From positions 62,001-126,000 of the forward strand of contig LUGG01000018.1 in NCBI GenBank assembly GCA_001683735.1: a DNA stretch of 64,000 bases, given 5' to 3'. The DNA is from Grifola frondosa. Lineage: Eukaryota; Basidiomycota; Agaricomycetes; Polyporales; Grifolaceae. This document shows positions 21,863 through 34,304 of this stretch, one piece after another. The position numbers and the translations under genes are program-made. Every line of letters starts with the position of its first letter. Position 1 is the stretch's first letter. Under the pieces are notes generated by a model that worked only from the letters and a program-made list of their open reading frames with translations, did not search any database and was not told the DNA's origin.

Positions 21863-24383
21863 TCAAAGCTGCTGTCTTGTATATGTGATAGGCGTGGTGA
21901 ATATTGTAGCAGGATAACACTTTTCGTGGGGAGGTTCATGGCGCCCGCATGGAGCATCGGGATGTAGGTCATAGTCTATTCCTTCCTGCGGGTCAATAAC
22001 GTGGTGCCTAACATGAACCAAATGATCAGCATATAATGTACTAGCATATGGAACGGAGGAGAGGGCATATAATCGCTTACTGAAGGAGTAAATGATCCGT
22101 GACTTCCTCCAGAGAGACACAGTTACTCCTGCACCGTACACAGCCCAGAGGCTCGAATCAGCCTGGTCCTCTTCGCAATCTTCATTTTCTATATCCTTCA
22201 CCACAGTCGTGTCCGTCTCATTGAGAAGTGTCCATGTCACAGAATTCGAGAGTTCAGTAGACAGGCATATCTTCCAGACCTGGAGGACTATGAGGTGCGC
22301 CGGACCGTATATGACAGTGTGCCACCCACCGCATCTTTCCACGTCACTACAGATACTACTTCTTCGTCTGCAGGCCTAACAAAGGCCAGCCTCGGGTCCA
22401 ACTCGTCCATTTCACGGGTGGTAGCCACATCTGGGTCTTTCCCACATAACCTCACAATTTCTCGCGCAGCATTGTGTGCCTCGACATGGAAGCACACCTT
22501 GTTGCCAGAATAATTCCAAGGGAAATGCTGCAGTACCAAGGAAAATGCATTGAATAGGTTGTCTTCAACTGTTTCTGGGAGCATATTCGCCGCGCCTTTG
22601 AGTGACAGATGATCGTGAGCGAGAACCCTGGGGTAGTTGACGATGTCCGAGAAGCAGCTCGAGCATTTGAACCAGGTGGTGGCCAAATCCAAGCGAGATG
22701 GTTTTCCATATTCGAATTTTCCTTCCGATCCAATAGCAGGAGGCATCATGTCGAGTAGGTTCTGAGAATTATCCTGTCTCCATCTTTGAACAAGGCGAGG
22801 AATCTCGGGTTGCAGCATCTTGATCTCGGTTGATGACTCGGTCAAGACAACGTCCTTCGGCAAGTCCAAGATCGCTCTGACCTCAGGCATGATGCAGAAG
22901 TCAGCAAAGTTCGGGAAGATCTCATGGAAAGGACGGGAGGCAGCAAATTCTGCAAGTAGCTGACCAAGAATAGGGATTCGAATGCAGATATGCCTGCATC
23001 GCGCCTTCATGCGCCGATCTGCCTGTGCAGTAAGAACGAATTTGACTATGGGACCCTTGATGTTGTTCCAGACTAACATTGAAATGAGCACGGATGAGCA
23101 TCAGATACTGATATTCTGCAGTGTACGCACTACGATCGGTAATTTCCCGGGGCTGCTTGACGAGTGGATGCTCCAAGAACTCCTTCATCTTCTCTGTGCT
23201 CATCTTCAGAAACTCGCTCGCAAGGCCTAATTGAGCGAGTCTGTCCACGATCCTGTTTGGGATGGTCATTCTCCGTTCATGCATTCAAGACAGCTTATGC
23301 TTACTGAGTACGACGGCGGGTACGAACAACCTCCCTGTCCAAAGTACGCTGCAAAGCTTGATATTCCTGCCATTCTGAAAGAAGCTCAGCGTGCTTGAAA
23401 AAAAGAAGATTAGCACGACGCGAATAATACAGTCTGAAACTGAAAATCACCGTCTCCATCTGTGCGACTGCTTGCATTCTCTCAGTCTCCAACTGTTTCA
23501 GAGCTTCCTCGTTACCCAAGCGGTCTTTGATGCGTTCGCATAGTTCTTCGAAGCGAGCCTTAGGGAAGATGAGTTCTAAAGTGACGTGGGAAATGGGTAT
23601 GTGGCACATAAAGGGAACAGCTCACTGCTGCGGTACTGCTCTGCGGGCAACATTGCACCGGGACGAAGTCCTTTTGACGGAGTTTCAAAGAAGAGCGTCC
23701 GCAACTCGACAAAACTTTGTTGCATCAAGGAATTGTCTAAGTTCGGCAGAACAGATACATACTTGTTATCGATACAAGCCTTGCAACACCTCAGTCGACA
23801 ATTCCACATCACGCTCAGCACTCTTGCGGAGAGGCAGAACTGGTGGACAAGAATCAATGCAAGACGCCATAATAGAAAGGAGTCAAACATTACATGACAA
23901 TGGGGATCGAATAGCAAATTCGCATATTGTGGCTCGCTCAGATCTGCAGGACATTCCGGTAATTCTTCCACGTTCTCCCGTGCTCGTTTCCAAATAGAGG
24001 TAGCCGACCGGTGCATGAGAAGATTGCGGAGGGATTTTGTGGTTCTGGCCAGGTGCAACACATCATAAGGATGTAAATGTCCAAAAATCTATGGTAAAGA
24101 CGAATTGAGAGAATCCAGGATGTGCATGGAACGTCGGTAATACCTCAAACAATATATCCACGGGCATATCAGGCAATTTGCTCAGCGTGCGTCTTCTATT
24201 TGTCCTTGGCGCAACCTGTGTAAGAGCACTTTTCTTTGAGGATGATTTTCTGACGGCCTTCGCTCTCAAAACGCGTCTCGAAGAACCTCCAATGTCATGC
24301 ACATTCTCATCGTTCTCCGTCACTTTGGCAGCACCTGAGGCAGCAGATCGGATACGAGCAGAACGACGCAGTTGCGCAGACAT
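21863..24383 (-). CDS. F-box domain protein
   Basis: Probable substrate-recognition subunit of an SCF ubiquitin ligase, in a family common in Agaricomycetes. The ATG is at 24381-24383 (MSAQLRRSARIR), followed by a basic Ser-rich N-terminus. The F-box lies across the first intron: LSKLPDMPVDILFE then IFGHLHPYDVLHLARTTKSL. Next comes a conserved block with SIWKRARENV, LPECPADLSEPQYANLLFD and a Cys pair cluster (PHCHFC, CRLRCCKAC), which suggests a small metal-binding knuckle. A coiled segment follows (EALKQLETERMQAVAQMET), then a long C-terminal region with KFEYGKPSRLDLATTWFKC and a terminal RHHVIDPQEGIDYDLHP. About eight short introns are implied; exact borders are not all fixed. No substrate can be named. 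Confidence 0.75.
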
Positions 24384-24592
24384 GGCGTTGAAGCGGAAAG
24401 CCAAAGCGGATGCAGAACAAGCGGTGTGGTGAGAGCCGCACGCCTCATCTCGGCGTTAGAGACGCTGGCACGTGATCGCGCCTAGCAAGTCCAGGCCCTC
24501 TCTGTAGTGGTCAATTGGTTGAAAACATGGATACTACTCAATGAATGAAGATACATGGTCATATGAAATCGTGAATCAGACATAGTTCAAAT

Positions 24593-25647
24593 CTATAGCG
24601 CCCTCTGTCGCATGCGACTACTGACAGTCCTCAGTCCCGCATACACCTTGCCAGGCGGGGAGCCAAGAATGAGTGAGACGATGGCATCCCGCGCAACTTT
24701 GATATTCTGGAAGGATCCCAAAATATGAATTTTCCTACATAAATGTGCATAATGAGCGAGGTAATTGAACTAACAGAGTAGAAACTTACGTATCAGCAAG
24801 CACAATACGAGTTCGACTAGCGTTTTCGATAGTAAACTTCGTCTTGCCATCTTGGCCCGCAATACGACCTAGTACACGGCAAACATCAGCATCCACATGT
24901 GAAAATACAACCACTCCATGCTAACCAATTGCACGAGAGAGATGATCTCCATGCAAGGTCTTGACATCTTTGATTTCAAAAGAGTCGAGGTACAGATCGT
25001 CGAGTCGAAGAAGGGCGATAGCGTCCTGCGATTGGAAATTATGTCAGACAGAATTAAATATCGACAAAAATTGAACTACTGACGTTGCGTCGAACCCTAA
25101 AGCATAGGACTTAACGAAGTCCGCACCCTTCTGCAACGCACCAATGTCCTTAGTATGTTTTGACGTCTGCGTGAATAGACATGTGTACTTCAATTTATAT
25201 ATCAACTGGACATATGTCCCGACTCACTCGAATTTCCACGCACTTCCGCTGTACGTTCATTCGAACTTGCAACTGCAGCATCTCTGTCAAGGGAGAGAAA
25301 ATGTTGACCCAGTCCTTTTTGAGGGGGGTCATTCGGTGCGGTGGTATGGGTATCCGTCTCATCTCTGATTTGAGGACCGCGCGCTGGGCAGATGCCGGAA
25401 GCGGAGGGAATGCTGGGGCAGAGGACTGAGGAGGCAAAGAAGGGTCGGTGTCGATCATAAGCTCATCATCATCGCCAGTTCCATCGTGGTGGACTTTGCA
25501 TGATGGGGCATCCGGGGGAGCGTCGCCCATCTCGTGGTCATCCTCGACAGCAGTTTCTGTAGGTTTGGTCTTCTTAGACAATTTTCGGCGATTCTTCTTG
25601 TGAGGAGCAACAGCCGACGTGCTGGGCTGAGCATGAACGACAACCAT
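24593..25647 (-). CDS. PNO1: Pre-rRNA processing protein Pno1/Dim2 (KH domain)
   Basis: 40S ribosome assembly factor that binds near the 3' end of pre-18S rRNA with Nob1. An acidic, low-complexity N-terminus leads into [18 protein letters not shown] and [17 protein letters not shown], the KH-like first domain. After introns come [19 protein letters not shown] and [20 protein letters not shown]. The second KH domain has [17 protein letters not shown] and the end reads [17 protein letters not shown] with TAG at 24593-24595. Start ATG is at 25645-25647. No frame breaks were found. It is divergent from the DUF3835 gene, with 208 nt between start codons. Confidence 0.95.
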
Positions 25648-25855
25648 GATAATGCTGTAGTGATAAGGTGGAAGATGAAAAGAGCAGATACGAGAACGTC
25701 AATGTGACAAAAAAGATGCCTTGCAGCAAGTATGAAGGCAAGTAAGAATATTTTCGGCACGTGCCGATCGAACCCAGACACTATTTGGGACGCCCGTCGC
25801 CCGTCGCCCGCATTACGACGGGCCGCATACGATTACGACCTGCCCGCTGCACACT
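25648..25855. promoter_or_regulatory. Shared PNO1/DUF3835-gene divergent promoter region
   Basis: The 208 nt between two divergent start codons must carry both promoters. It contains a GC-rich repeated segment, CGCCCGTCGCCCGTCGCCCG, near 25791-25810. Regulatory role is inferred from position only. Confidence 0.4.
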
Positions 25856-28274
25856 ATGGCGACTTCGGGTACAGGATCTGTACAAGACCTGGGCGAGAGC
25901 AGAGCGCAAGGTTTTTACTCATGCACCCGGTCAATTTGCTGATCTGACGGAAAGTGAGCAGCTCTGCAAGCGCTTCTCAATTCAATCTCTCCAGAGGGCG
26001 CGTCAATTCGAAATGGGGACAAATTGAATCCAGAGCAGGTCAGGAAGATATCCGACAAGCTTGGAGAAATTCTCGGTGAGGATGCTCTGATTACAAACGA
26101 GAGCAGCCAGAAACGAAATGAGAACGGTGAGGTATGTCTTCTGCACAGCATGGTGAATCTGACTGAAGCCATACATTGTGGTTGATGTCTGTCTAGCTCG
26201 TGAATGAGGAAGGTTTACCCATCATCGATATTGTGGAACCTTTATCTGCATCTGAACAGACATCTGCCTCGGATCCAAGTCAGCTCTTCGATGACCCCGA
26301 CGTCCTACCTCTTTGGACCTTGTCTCCCGCCGAAAAGGCGCGACGACGAGCAGAGCGCGAGCGCATTCTTGACTTGTTTGAAGAGGAAGAACGAATACAG
26401 CAGGAACGCGACGAAGTAGCGGAACGAGAACGTTGGCTGACTGACTTAGAGAGGCGGAAGGAAGCAGCCAAGGCCGAGATGGAGGCACTGAAGAAGGCGA
26501 GAGAGATGCAGAAGAAGATGGGCAAGGCCCTGCTGCGAAATATGTCCGAGGCGAAGGAGCGAGAGGAAAAAGAGAGATCTTTAATGGAGCAGGAGGAGGA
26601 GAAGGCGAGAGAGAGAAAAACAGGCTGAAACCGAAGAAGAGTGTCACTTTTGCTGACGATACAACCAGCCCCGAGGGCAAGTCGCCCAAATTCGACTGGG
26701 GAGATGTCACACCTGCGAGGTTGCGAGGAAAGGCAAGAACACGCTGATGACCAAAGCTCAGATCGACAGTCAACCCATGAAGATGGACATCGTGGAGCGT
26801 ATGCCTTCCGGCTCGCGGCCACCACAGTCTCCACCACTTCAAATATCTCAGGATGGGATTCTGACGATGAATCCATTCCTGGTTCGCCGGTGCCTGCGGA
26901 TTCCGACGAAGGTGAAGTCATCCTTTCTGATCATTCTGAAGAGTCCGACCATCATGCACCTCCGCACTCCGATTCAGACCAAAGTGATGTGGGAGAACGT
27001 GACGATGAACCAGTGGTATGGGACGATGATAATTACGATTTTGCCCGCCACCAGCGCGAGATTGGCTTGCGCCTACTATGGAGAAGCGAGCCGCGATCGG
27101 GGCGGAAGCGTTAGCTGCTATGAGGGGGCATAGTCACGACGAACATGGGAACGAATGGGACCAGCCGGTTAGTATTCATCATCGTTCTTTCGCCATCTGT
27201 CCACCCGTTCACCTCTGGACAGGATGTTCCTCTTGAAGCGACTTTATCTTCTGTACCTCCAAAGCCACCCATATCGCGTTTCAAGGCTACACGTGTGTCT
27301 TCATCTTCAACCCTCGCCTCTCATTCGCTGGGCTCCTCCGTCCTTCCCTCGTCTCAGACCAGTTCTCTGAAATCTGCCGTTCGCGTAGGAAAGCTCGAGG
27401 ATGGAAAGCTGATAGCGACGAGGGAGATAGCGAAGATGAAATGGATGGCGTGCCCAAAGAGGTACTGGAATTGCTCAAAAACGGAGATATTGTCAACGTT
27501 GGCCCACAATCAAGTTCCAACAACAGAACCGGTGTTTCTGGCGCTGTTGTCTCGGAGCTTTCTCCTACTTCTGAAGCAGGCTCTTCGTCCCATAGGAGAT
27601 CGCCGAATGTCGAGGAACCCGTTCGTTCGACGAGGTCAAAGCCTTCGAAATTCAAGACGGCTATGAGTAAATCACAAGGACAGCAGGACGCCCCTTCCCC
27701 TAGCGCGAGCGATTTCAGTACGCCGCCTTCTACGGTTGAGCGATCGTCTCCGAAAATGGCTTCACGAAGTGGCACACCTATCGCAATACCGACATCTACT
27801 TCTCAGCCGCCTCGGCGGTCTGCGGTACAACGACAGCTCGACAATAGTATCTCATTTGCCACCCCAGCACAACATGCCCAGACGGCTATGGTCGTCGACT
27901 CACTCTCTTTCCCACCATCAGCAATTCCATCTGGATTGGTGACAGCCTCGACATCAGCCGCGCCAACTCCTCTGGTGATTGAATCGCCCTCTTTCTCGCA
28001 TCCTCAGCCTACCTCGCAAGCGGGAGACTTCATGCGTTTCCAGTCCATCGTCCTAGACTCCCCTTCCTATCAGCCATCCGCCGCTGCTATCGTCACCTCG
28101 CCACCATTTCCAGCACCTGCGCAGTCGTCAAATAATGCAGCGGTCAACCCGGCCGTTGCAGAACGTACTGGTGTTGTCATGTCTGCTGAAGTAGAGGAGT
28201 CGACTAGCCGCCGCGGAACATTAGCAGGTGGGAGGGAAAAGAAAGTATCGAGGTTCTTGGCTGAAAGAATGTAA
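25856..28274 (+). CDS. DUF3835/URI-Bud27-like C-terminal domain protein
   Basis: Resembles the C-terminal half of unconventional prefoldin URI1/Bud27 (DUF3835). The start MATSGTGSVQDLGESRAQ joins across an intron (acceptor GCAG near 25961) to ALQALLNSISPEG and LNPEQVRKISDKLGEILG, then VNEEGLPIIDIVEP. A long charged coiled coil follows (26330-26625). Then come KKSVTFADDTTSPEG and FDWGDVTPARL, an acidic stretch, ISRFKATR, and at the end KKVSRFLAERM. These are the recurring 'xRFxxxR' elements of the family. No N-terminal prefoldin module is visible. Four frame breaks occur (about 26616-26620, 26716-26731, 27064-27066, 27413-27416), and protein similarity continues across each. Either the sequence has indel errors or the gene is decaying; the lack of internal stops in the right frames favours errors. 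Confidence 0.6.
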
Positions 28275-28469
28275 GTTGAAAGGCGTGGCTCTGTTGTATT
28301 TATCCTGCTCCGCATGGCTTTCCGGAGTTAGCATATGTGTATATGTATCTATCACTCTGTATTTTTGACTTCAATATTTTGTCCTTCCGCGCTTCTACGT
28401 CGTGATCTCAGATCCCACTGCTCTGGACGTGGCGACGGCACCGAGTTTGACTTCCCAGTCGTCGTCAAC

Positions 28470-30385
28470 ATGTGCACCTCCTCTGCAGTCGCAATATTTA
28501 TTCGTGTCGTTATCGCTCTTGCAACACAGACGTTCTTCCAACCTGACGAATATTTTCAATCTCTCGAAGTCGCGCACCACGCTGTTTTTGGCTATGGACA
28601 CCTCACATGGGAATGGCTCTCACCAGAGCCGATCCGAAGCATATTCTACCCATCGTTGAACGTTCCTATTTACTGGGGGCTAAAGGCGTTGGGATTGGAC
28701 CATACAAAGCTACTGGTGGGTACGTGTGGCATTCGTATATGCATGCTAGAATTAAATATTCTAAACGGTACAACGACAGATTTGGGGGCCTAAGGTTCTG
28801 CATGGACTATTTGCTTCTATGACAGACATCTGGCTCTGCGAGCTCACAAGGAAAGTGGTGGGAGAGAGATACGTCAATACGGCAGTAAGTTTTAGTTCTG
28901 TTATGCGATTGTGAGATGTGTGAATATCATGTTTCGCAGCTACTTCTTTCACTGTCGTCCTTTTTTCATGGGTTATCTCTCTCGCGGTCACTCTCAAATT
29001 CTTTGGAGACTTCATTGACCACTGTAGCTTTGACATACTTTTCATGGGATCCCGTCGTGCCATTCCACTCGTAAGAGTTTTCATCAATGATGTCGTGCGG
29101 GTCTTTCAATGCTTGTGATCTTTGCAGACAGGATTTCAGGAAAGCCATGATATTTGCCGCTCTTGCATGCGCCGTGCGGCCCACAAATTCTATTATATGG
29201 GTGTATGTCTGTGCCAGACTTCTCTGGCGACTGCGACTGCGGCCCAACGACGTATGGTTCTTCCTTATCAACGGCTTTGCCATTGGGTAACGTTTGTTAT
29301 TCCATTGGTTTATGTCGTCTCTCAATTTCTCTGCTTCTCTAGGTTTGCATCACTGTGTGCTTTACTCGCAGTCGACTCTGTCTACTACGGCCAGGCTACT
29401 TTCACACCTCTCAATTTCCTGCGCACAAACATGTCATCGGTGTCGCTTTTCTACGGTAACAGCCCTTGGCACTATTACCTCTCTCAGGCTATCCCAATTC
29501 TGTGCACAACTACTGTGGTCTTTGTGTTCCATGGTGCATGGCTTGCTTTGGGACCTTCTACGACTCCCTTATTGAAGAATATACTTGGTCTTGTGGTGTG
29601 GACCGTTGGGGTGTATTCGTTAGCAGGTCACAAGGAATGGCGCTTCATCCATCCGATGTTGCCTCTCATGCATATCCTCGCATCAAAGTCGCTGGTCGAC
29701 TTGTACCACCGCACAGTCCCAGTGAAATGTCGTTCTGCCATCTTCCCTATCCGTGGCCGTCACCTCTGTTTGCTCACGCTCCCTGTGCCTGCCATTGTAT
29801 ACGTCTCGCTCTTCCATGGTCGAGCGCAGATAGACGTCATGTACTTTCTCAGAAATATTCCTTCGGAAGGAGTTCGATCTGTTGGCTTCTTAATGCCCTG
29901 CCACTCAACTCCGTGGCAAGCGTATTTGCACAGACCTGGTTTGGCGGGGACGGGAAAGTTATGGGCTCTTGGGTGCGAACCACCACTCCAGTAAGCTCAA
30001 TTTGTCCTATACAATACAAGTACGACTCATTCGGCTTGCATTCAGAGGTCAAAATGTGAGCAATTACAAAGACCAGACAGATATCTTCTATGACTCTCCT
30101 GCTCGATATCTACGGACGTATTTCCCGAACGAAGTTGACCCCAAATTTCCACCTTCCCCTTTCCCATGTTCAACGCCTGGTTCGGACTCGAATGTGGGCC
30201 CGATCTGGCGGCACGAGTGGCCGGAGTATCTTGTCTTCTTCGGTACGTTGTTGGAAAACCATGAGGTGAGAGAAATGCTGCAGAAAAGGGCATACGGAGA
30301 AATTTGGACCGCGGAAATTGGATGGGAGGGCGATAAAAGACGTAACGGCGGCGTGAGGGTATGGCAATATGGTTTCTCAACATAA
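28470..30385 (+). CDS. GPI10: GPI mannosyltransferase III (PIG-B/Gpi10)
   Basis: Endoplasmic-reticulum GT22 mannosyltransferase that adds the third mannose to the GPI anchor precursor. The N-terminal lumenal motif is clear: QTFFQPDEYFQSLEVAHHAV then GYGHLTWEW. Several hydrophobic segments follow, with AALACAVRPTNSIIWVYV and TPLNFLRTNMSSVSLFYG. The family motif HKEWRFIHPMLPLMHI lies near 29630-29680. C-terminal signatures are CHSTPWQAYLHRPG, LGCEPPLQG (spliced) and HEWPEYLVFFG. About five introns, all GT-AG where checked, and no frame break. The ATG at 28470 was chosen because it directly precedes the first hydrophobic helix; an upstream non-ATG extension is unlikely. It is tandem with the F-box gene downstream. 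Confidence 0.93.
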
Positions 30386-30596
30386 CGACAGTGTTCTGTT
30401 CATGTTCTGGTTTTATCAGAGACTCAGCCCGTCCTCAAACTCGGCCGTTCTCGGCCATTATTCGGCCATTATAAGATACAGCAGCAGGATCGGAATATGC
30501 CGAAACAGCACCTTGACCACTGACTGCAACATACCAGTGTCGATTCCGACAGTCTCCTAGACAATCCCGGGCCTCTTATTCACGTCGCATCTTCCC

Positions 30597-31769
30597 ATGC
30601 CTTCACTTCCAATAGAACTCTGGTTGCAAATATTTCGATGGGCTACATTATCTTCATTGACTGCTAGCTTCCATGCGACCACATACCACCCATTCGAAAC
30701 CTTCACTATCGAGGCTCGGGATGATGCCTTGGAAACCAAACGTACTCTCGTACTAGTCTGCAAGCAATGGCGCAGACTAACGATGGAGCTTTTGTATGAA
30801 GACATCCGGATTCCAGATGGCGAAGGAGTGTTTGCCAAGACGATGGTTGGGAATCAGGTGGCGGAGGAACTTCCATACGGGCGATGGGTACGGCGCGCTC
30901 ATCTGCCTTATTCCTCCTCTGTGACGGTTACCGCGAAACCGTTGTTTGCGGTCGAATTACTCGACCGGTGTCCTCAGCTAGAGGTGCTCGTCAGATGCAG
31001 CCCACCTGCCAAACTGATCGACATGCTACGCTTCGAGTTCGAAGCCGGCTGCCCGTCTCTGCCGTCGCTGAAGAGGCTAGATTGGTGGCATAACAACGAG
31101 GCTGCTCGCTCCGGTGGTATCAATTCGCTGGCGGATGTCCTTCGTGCCGCTCCTAACTTGCAGTATCTATCCATTGGCGGGGACGTCTGGTTGAGCTTCC
31201 TCCACTCACCTGCGGCGGAACTCCCACTTCTCATTACCCTCCGCATACGTCGCATGAACGTGCTGTTTGTTCAGCAGGTGTGTCGATGGTCCCTGCCTTC
31301 CTTGACACATGTCATCCTTGACACCGTCTTAAACATCTCTATGATGGAGGACTTCTGGGAGAAGTTTGGCGAACAGATCCGGACAGTCGAACTGGGCCTT
31401 AGCCTCAAGTATTACATATACGACACCCTCTCCTGCATCCTTAGCGCGTGTCCTCACCTCGAGGAACTCTATTATTACATTCATTTCACCAGCAAACCCC
31501 AGTTGATCAGCAATCGCCACGAATCACTCACTACCATTGGACTACATGCGCATGCGAATTCGTTCTTTCCGACTGGCAGCACGCCGTACTGGGAGCATAT
31601 AGAGGAGCATTTCGCGGTGTTCTCAAGGGCGTTGTTTCCTGCTCTGAAAAGGGTAGTGTTGTACGGGAACTGGTCGCCCGTGCTCGAGGACCCGCGATGC
31701 CCTGCGCTAATGCGTCATTTCGATGATATGGGATGTGTAGTAGAGCAGAGTGGGGTGGACATGCTTTGA
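30597..31769 (+). CDS. Intronless F-box/LRR-like protein
   Basis: A single-exon gene of 390 residues. An F-box-like start (LPIELWLQIFRWATLSSL, then LVLVCKQWRRLTMELLYEDI) is followed by leucine-rich, irregular repeats (CPQLEVLVRC, APNLQYLSIGG, LPSLTHVILD, CPHLEELYYY). This is the usual architecture of the large Agaricomycete F-box family; it probably acts in SCF ubiquitin ligases, but no target can be inferred. It ends at TGA 31767-31769. It is the only clear intronless protein gene in the window, which may reflect retro-duplication or simply family style. Confidence 0.8.
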   Translation: MPSLPIELWLQIFRWATLSSLTASFHATTYHPFETFTIEARDDALETKRTLVLVCKQWRRLTMELLYEDIRIPDGEGVFAKTMVGNQVAEELPYGRWVRRAHLPYSSSVTVTAKPLFAVELLDRCPQLEVLVRCSPPAKLIDMLRFEFEAGCPSLPSLKRLDWWHNNEAARSGGINSLADVLRAAPNLQYLSIGGDVWLSFLHSPAAELPLLITLRIRRMNVLFVQQVCRWSLPSLTHVILDTVLNISMMEDFWEKFGEQIRTVELGLSLKYYIYDTLSCILSACPHLEELYYYIHFTSKPQLISNRHESLTTIGLHAHANSFFPTGSTPYWEHIEEHFAVFSRALFPALKRVVLYGNWSPVLEDPRCPALMRHFDDMGCVVEQSGVDML

Positions 31770-31892
31770 CATTGCTTACATTGCGCTTACATTTACGTCC
31801 CCGCTCATAGATATGACATCCTAGATTCTACTTTATCTGATACTAATAGATAGATGCGTCCAATAGAAGCGTTCACAGATAGACGAGTCATA

Positions 31893-32757
31893 TCATCTCG
31901 GAAAGAAAAACGGATTGTGGTGTCCATTGGCAGCGTTGCGTCCGCCCCGAGCCATCCGTCCCTGACCAGATGCGCCCCGCTGTTGAGGTAGCTGTCCCTG
32001 AAGCTGCGCCTCCTGCTGTGCAACCCACCCCTGCACCGAGTAGGGCTGACGGGAATTTGAGGCTACTAATGCACCCTGAGCCTGCGATGGACGTGCGTGT
32101 GGCTGGCCAACCCCACGGGTGGATAACTGGGCTACGACATTGTGTTGTCGTGCGATGTTGTTGACGTTTCCTAGAAAGAATCAGTATGAGGGTAAGCCGA
32201 GAGAGCGCGAAACACAGACCATAGAAAGGTTGTGGCGTACCCATGCCATATCTCAGCCGAGCATCAAGCGAAGACTGGTAGCCGTTGTGGGTGCCGAAGG
32301 CAACATTTGATGCAGAACGACGTGCACTATCTGCTAGCGGTGTACGGCAAGTATCGCAGATCCTGTCAGATGGCTGTCCCCAACCGTTCTGCTGTACGAC
32401 ACTGCCTGCGATTTGCCGTCCGCAGCGCGAACATATGGGACGATAGTGGGGCGCAGAGCTTCCCGGAGCGTTTGATTGAGCGGCATGCGCATGACCGACG
32501 CCATTACTGGAAGAGCCAGATTCACCGTCCATAGGACCGAAAAGCAGATCAGAGTTGCTGCTGCTGCTCGCGTGACTGCTGTTCGAGTGGCCGTTCAAGC
32601 TGCGTCTTGGACTTGACGTTGAGCGGGAGTTGCCGCTAGAACTATCACTCCCTCCTCCAAGGAGCCTACGCCGCCTGGACGACTGGGACTCTGCGGCGTT
32701 TACCGGGATCGGGATCGGTGCAGAACGAGGGGGACCATTTGGAGACCCTTGAGACAT
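31893..32757 (-). CDS. Hypothetical protein with a paired CxxC zinc-ribbon-like motif
   Basis: Not recognised as a named family. Two exons are supported: the ATG at 32755-32757 and a short intron at roughly 32171-32221 (GTCTGTG donor, TTTCTAG acceptor), then a Gln-rich tail ending HHNPFFFPR with TGA at 31893-31895. The first half is Ser/Asn-rich and disordered. A small motif reads ICSRCGRQIAG and, 20-odd residues on, RICDTCRTPL, giving CxxC...CxxC as in zinc ribbons. The tail contains many Gln and Arg-Gly pairs (RMARGGRNAAN), which suggests RNA or protein binding, but that is speculative. It is convergent with the F-box gene (123 nt between stops). Confidence 0.6.
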
Positions 32758-34304
32758 TATATTGGAGGGCGGATGAACGAGGAAAAGGACGATGCGAATT
32801 CAAGAAAATGTGGAGGACAAGACTTTATACTGCTGCGGTGAGATATGGTGTACCTTCGCATACAGACTGATTAATCCCGCCGATGGACCCACGCGCCATG
32901 TCATCCTTAGACCTTGTCTTGACATCCCCCGAATAGGTGTATCTGGATGTGTATCACAGGTCTGTGGAGTCATACGCATCAGTTTCGACATCGGAACATG
33001 CCTATCCTGTGAGACTACTTAATGGTCCGAATCATGAAGTTCCTTGATAAGGTTTGCACCCCTTGTTAGGGCAATATCGTTTGGCATCGGTTAGGTATCC
33101 TCGTGTCTGTGCGATGAGAGGTTCACTCTAAGAAGCAGGACGTACGGCACCATGTCATGTGGGGAGTTCGTAAAATTCTAGGCTGGGACCGCCGCGGACA
33201 TGTATCCGCCAAATAGAGGTCGCTGCGTTGACATACCAGCCAAGTGTACTGAACCCAAATACCACAGTAGATCCACAAACCAGATTGACCAACCACAGAT
33301 CTGGTACAGCACACTTTAGTACCCGAACTAAGATGCCGGCGTGTTGAGACCGGATCAGCAAAGTGACCATCGCGGTAATTGGACTCATACCTCGTACAAT
33401 TAGCTACGTAACACTTCTTGGGCATGTGTTTCTAGCAAGAGTGCACTGGTAACGAGGCTGGTCAGAACAACCGATGGCCGTGTGTAGCAAGATGCAAACA
33501 TACTTAGGCAGCGATACAATGAATTACTGCTCAGCCTCCACCTCCTGTATGCTGTTGAAAGCCGAGTAACATTCACATAGCATGTCCCATTGTTTCGACG
33601 GTAATGAGCGGAAGAAGCTCAAGATCAAACCTTTATACACTGCCATGAATGTGTTTGCACTTCCGTTTAGCGACATACGTCCGAACATGGCAAGAGTACG
33701 CGAATGGATGTCCCATGGCTATGAATGGGGATACACAAGGGCACAGCACGGGGACATCGATGGCATCAGGCGTGCCATTCGATTTCATTCATCGGTCCTG
33801 CCGGGTTTCGGAACGTCCAACGTTCAGAAACACTGCAGGATCACTCCGAAAGCAATATATCATGCATTCGGTTGTACATGGCTGTGCACAAGCTAGACTC
33901 CGATTTGAGCCGATTCAAAAAAGCATCTGCAAGGAACCAGAACCAAGTGCGATGACCACGTGGAACTCGTTACAAGCCATGTTAAATTTCGAATTCATTA
34001 CTCGTAGAACGATGTAAAATAAGGGGACAACCAACGCACTGTATAGCTTTGCGGAGACAGGACGATCGCGCAGGATGACAATCAGCATCGGAAGATCAGT
34101 GCCACGGATGTGAACTCGTGCATGACTGACATGGCTGACACCGCGGAACGGATGTGCAATGTGATAGTTAATGAACCAGTCTGATGGAAGTATCAGTGGT
34201 GAAATGTAGGTTCTTAGTTGAATATACAGCTCCTAGAGAAACTCAAGTAGAGTATATTTAGGTCAAGTAAGGTGTGCCACTGATGTGCCCGACAGATGTC
34301 TTCA
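32758..34304. other. Empty 1.5 kb stretch
   Basis: No convincing gene was found. Several open frames of 60-120 codons exist on both strands, but none has family motifs, low-complexity patterns typical of coding sequence here, or a sensible splice chain. The right end should carry the 3' UTR of the mS38 gene and the left end the promoter of the CxxC protein. Confidence 0.4.

Noticed and set aside
26600..27420. Programmed ribosomal frameshifting in the DUF3835 gene
   Set aside because: Four sites of different local sequence, without a shared slippery heptamer or visible downstream structure, and similar breaks in unrelated genes, point to sequence errors.
33582..34017. Overlapping + strand open frames of 104 and 122 codons in the empty stretch
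   Set aside because: There is no recognisable domain, start context or splice partner, and two frames compete over the same DNA.
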